Below are positions 4,429 to 5,417 of a stretch of DNA of 5,417 nt, piece after piece. The notes under the pieces are model-generated. The model saw only the letters and a program-made list of their open reading frames with translations. It was not told the origin of the DNA and searched no databases. Each line of letters starts with the position of its first letter. Position 1 is the first letter of the stretch. Source of the DNA: Veillonella sp. (GTDB taxonomy: Bacteria; Bacillota_C; Negativicutes; Veillonellales; Veillonellaceae); contig JAGZGB010000092.1 in assembly GCA_018367495.1 (NCBI GenBank), positions 1-5,417 of the forward strand, written 5' to 3'. The translations under genes and the position numbers were made by a program.

Positions 4429-5094
4429 ATGTCCGCATTCTTAGGTCACATCCATTACTGGTTATATCGTAAAATTCAATTGCTCGTTGAGCGTGAAAAC
4501 TTGATTTTAGAAAAAACAACTAAGGTTGTTGATGATTTGGCAGAGGAATTGCACTCCATCTCCGTAGATACTTACGGCGAGCCAATCAATCCAAGTATTC
4601 CATTAGAAAACATCATCGATCATGGTAATATCCATGGCTGGTTGTCCAACCAAATTAATATCGCATCTGTTCGCGAAGCAGCTTTCATCAAAGATTTGCT
4701 CGACACTAACTCCGGCGACGAAGCGGTGAACGTAGTAACAGCTATTCTTGATGCGTTTGCTGTACAAGGCCAAGCATGTGGCGTTGTGGCTCAAGACAAT
4801 CTTGAGGAACACACTGCTCCAGCAATTTACAATGCGTTGCAAAACTTCTACGTAAATGGCATGCCTTGCGATGGTGGTGACCAAGTTGTTTCTGAAAGCC
4901 CTGACGAATTCACATGGGTTGGCGATCACAGATTACAAGCAGGTTACTGGCGTACGGCAGGCGTTGATCCTAAGTTCATGGCACTTGCGTACCAAACATG
5001 GTTTGAAGCCTTTGTAAGAGCGGTAGATCCTAACTTTGAACTTGTAACGACTGAAGAAAACGGCACACGTTTATATACAATCAAGAAAAAATAA
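4429..5094 (+). CDS. Unknown protein, operon partner of the siroheme reductase
   Basis: I cannot assign this 221-residue protein to a named family, although the opening FLGHIHYWLYRKI feels like a conserved signature that I have seen in clostridial hypothetical proteins. It is predicted to be soluble: there is no signal peptide and no convincing membrane segment. Residues 17-45 are probably a long helix. Possible ligand residues are H7, H9, H65 and H69 (DHGNIHGWL), C117, H128 and C147 (GMPCDGGDQV). The C-terminal half (160-221) is rich in aromatic residues, with GYW, TWFEAFV and a final TRLYTIKKK. AAAGGAG (4416-4422) lies inside the end of the upstream gene, six bases from the ATG, so the two genes are almost certainly translationally coupled. 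The context points to a cofactor-binding, assembly or electron-transfer partner of the reductase. This is inference only. Confidence 0.85.
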   Translation: MSAFLGHIHYWLYRKIQLLVERENLILEKTTKVVDDLAEELHSISVDTYGEPINPSIPLENIIDHGNIHGWLSNQINIASVREAAFIKDLLDTNSGDEAVNVVTAILDAFAVQGQACGVVAQDNLEEHTAPAIYNALQNFYVNGMPCDGGDQVVSESPDEFTWVGDHRLQAGYWRTAGVDPKFMALAYQTWFEAFVRAVDPNFELVTTEENGTRLYTIKKK

Positions 5095-5110
5095 GTAATA
5101 AATACATAAC

Positions 5111-5141
5111 CGTTCGTTTGTTTAAGAACTATAAACGAACG
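5111..5141 (+). repeat. Hairpin preceding the operon terminator
   Basis: CGTTCGTTT (5111-5119) and AAACGAACG (5133-5141) form a nine-pair stem. The loop region holds a further GTT-TAAG-AAC mini-stem. The right arm is also complementary to CGTTCGTTT at 5174-5182 inside the terminator, so it could compete with terminator folding. Confidence 0.6.
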
Positions 5142-5150
5142 AAAACGGGC

Positions 5151-5186
5151 GAAAAAACGGACGTAAAATTTTACGTTCGTTTTTTC
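5151..5186. terminator. Strong, nearly perfect palindromic terminator
   Basis: GAAAAAACGGACGTAAAA (5151-5168) pairs with 5169-5186 along its whole length, with a single G-T wobble. The hairpin ends in a T6 run for the plus strand and carries an A6 run on the left. It closes the two-gene operon 56 bases after its stop codon. The symmetry would allow it to act in both directions. Confidence 0.85.
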
Positions 5187-5217
5187 ATGTCTAAAATTTT
5201 CTATATTTTTTACAAAA

Positions 5218-5229
5218 CTGTAGCTACAG
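5218..5229. promoter_or_regulatory. 12-bp palindrome upstream of the last promoter
   Basis: CTGTAGCTACAG is a perfect palindrome ending eight bases before the TTGATA -35 box of the gene at 5350. Its position suits an activator or repressor operator. No specific regulator can be named. Confidence 0.35.
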
Positions 5230-5237
5230 GCACAGCA

Positions 5238-5266
5238 TTGATAAACAATATCATTTATAATATAAG
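5238..5266 (+). promoter_or_regulatory. Promoter of the gene at 5350
   Basis: TTGATA (5238-5243) and TATAAG (5261-5266) each match consensus at five of six positions and are 17 bases apart. The start would be near 5273, giving a leader of about 77 bases. In that leader AGCTTT (5310-5315) can pair with AAAGCT (5326-5331) shortly before the ribosome binding site. A second TATAAT at 5256 has no -35 box at a workable distance. Confidence 0.6.
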
Positions 5267-5349
5267 CATAAAGTAATTACACAAGTTAATTTAATTAAGT
5301 GATAGCGTCAGCTTTCAAAACATAAAAAGCTAGAATTAGGAGGTCTATT

Positions 5350-5417
5350 ATGGCAGGCACAGTTAATCAAGAATTAGGTTTATTATTCCAAGGTCCTAAC
5401 TATGTAATCGTAAAAAA
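5350..5417 (+). CDS. Start of an unidentified gene (partial, 22 codons)
   Basis: The frame opens MAGTVNQELGLLFQGPNYV and runs off the right edge after 22 complete codons. AGGAGG (5338-5343), six bases before the ATG, is the best ribosome binding site in the window and together with the upstream promoter suggests a well-expressed gene. The N-terminus has no signal peptide. The fragment is too short for me to assign a family. Confidence 0.75.
   Translation, partial: MAGTVNQELGLLFQGPNYVIVK

Noticed and set aside
1..5417. CRISPR arrays, tRNA or rRNA genes, insertion sequences
   Set aside because: No regularly spaced repeats, cloverleaf, rRNA core sequence or transposase was seen in either strand.

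Overview
The window looks like a chromosomal segment of a low-GC, diderm Firmicute of the Veillonella (Negativicutes) type. This rests on the character of the gyrA start, an SfsA protein fused to a GIY-YIG domain, and a small siroheme reductase carrying a DUF1858 tail. The genus is inferred from recall of protein families, not from a search. gyrA and a parS-like palindrome in the same 5.4 kb suggest, without proving, a position near the replication origin.

Positions 1-3086 read leftward (minus strand). In transcription order they hold: an SfsA/GIY-YIG fusion (3086-1926); an unrecognised lipoprotein whose C-terminus appears cut off by a one-base slip in an A6 run (1849-1145, with a continuing tail to 1053); an AT-rich RhuM-family gene that has lost its middle part (987-310); and the first 74 codons of gyrA (222-1). 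A long inverted repeat spans the sfsA stop codon and competes with a second fold in the gap before the lipoprotein gene.

Positions 3087-3470 are a 384-base divergent control region. They contain an sfsA promoter, a perfect TTTCACGTGAAA palindrome resembling parS, a CRP/FNR-family (HcpR-like) operator candidate centred near -41.5 of a TATACT promoter that lacks a -35 box, and a long leader RNA. The leader folds on paper into a closed multi-helix structure that resembles, from memory, the molybdenum-cofactor (Moco) riboswitch class.

Positions 3471-5094 read rightward as a tight two-gene operon. The first gene is a compact siroheme/[4Fe-4S] sulfite/nitrite reductase-like protein ending in DUF1858. 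The second is a conserved-looking protein of unknown function one base downstream. A strong hairpin terminator follows, and a further gene with its own promoter and an excellent ribosome binding site begins at 5350 and runs off the window.

The most interesting unit is 3216-5094: a likely activator site, a Moco-riboswitch-like leader, a minimal siroheme reductase and its unknown partner. This suggests an anaerobic nitrogen-oxide or sulfur reduction module under two layers of control.
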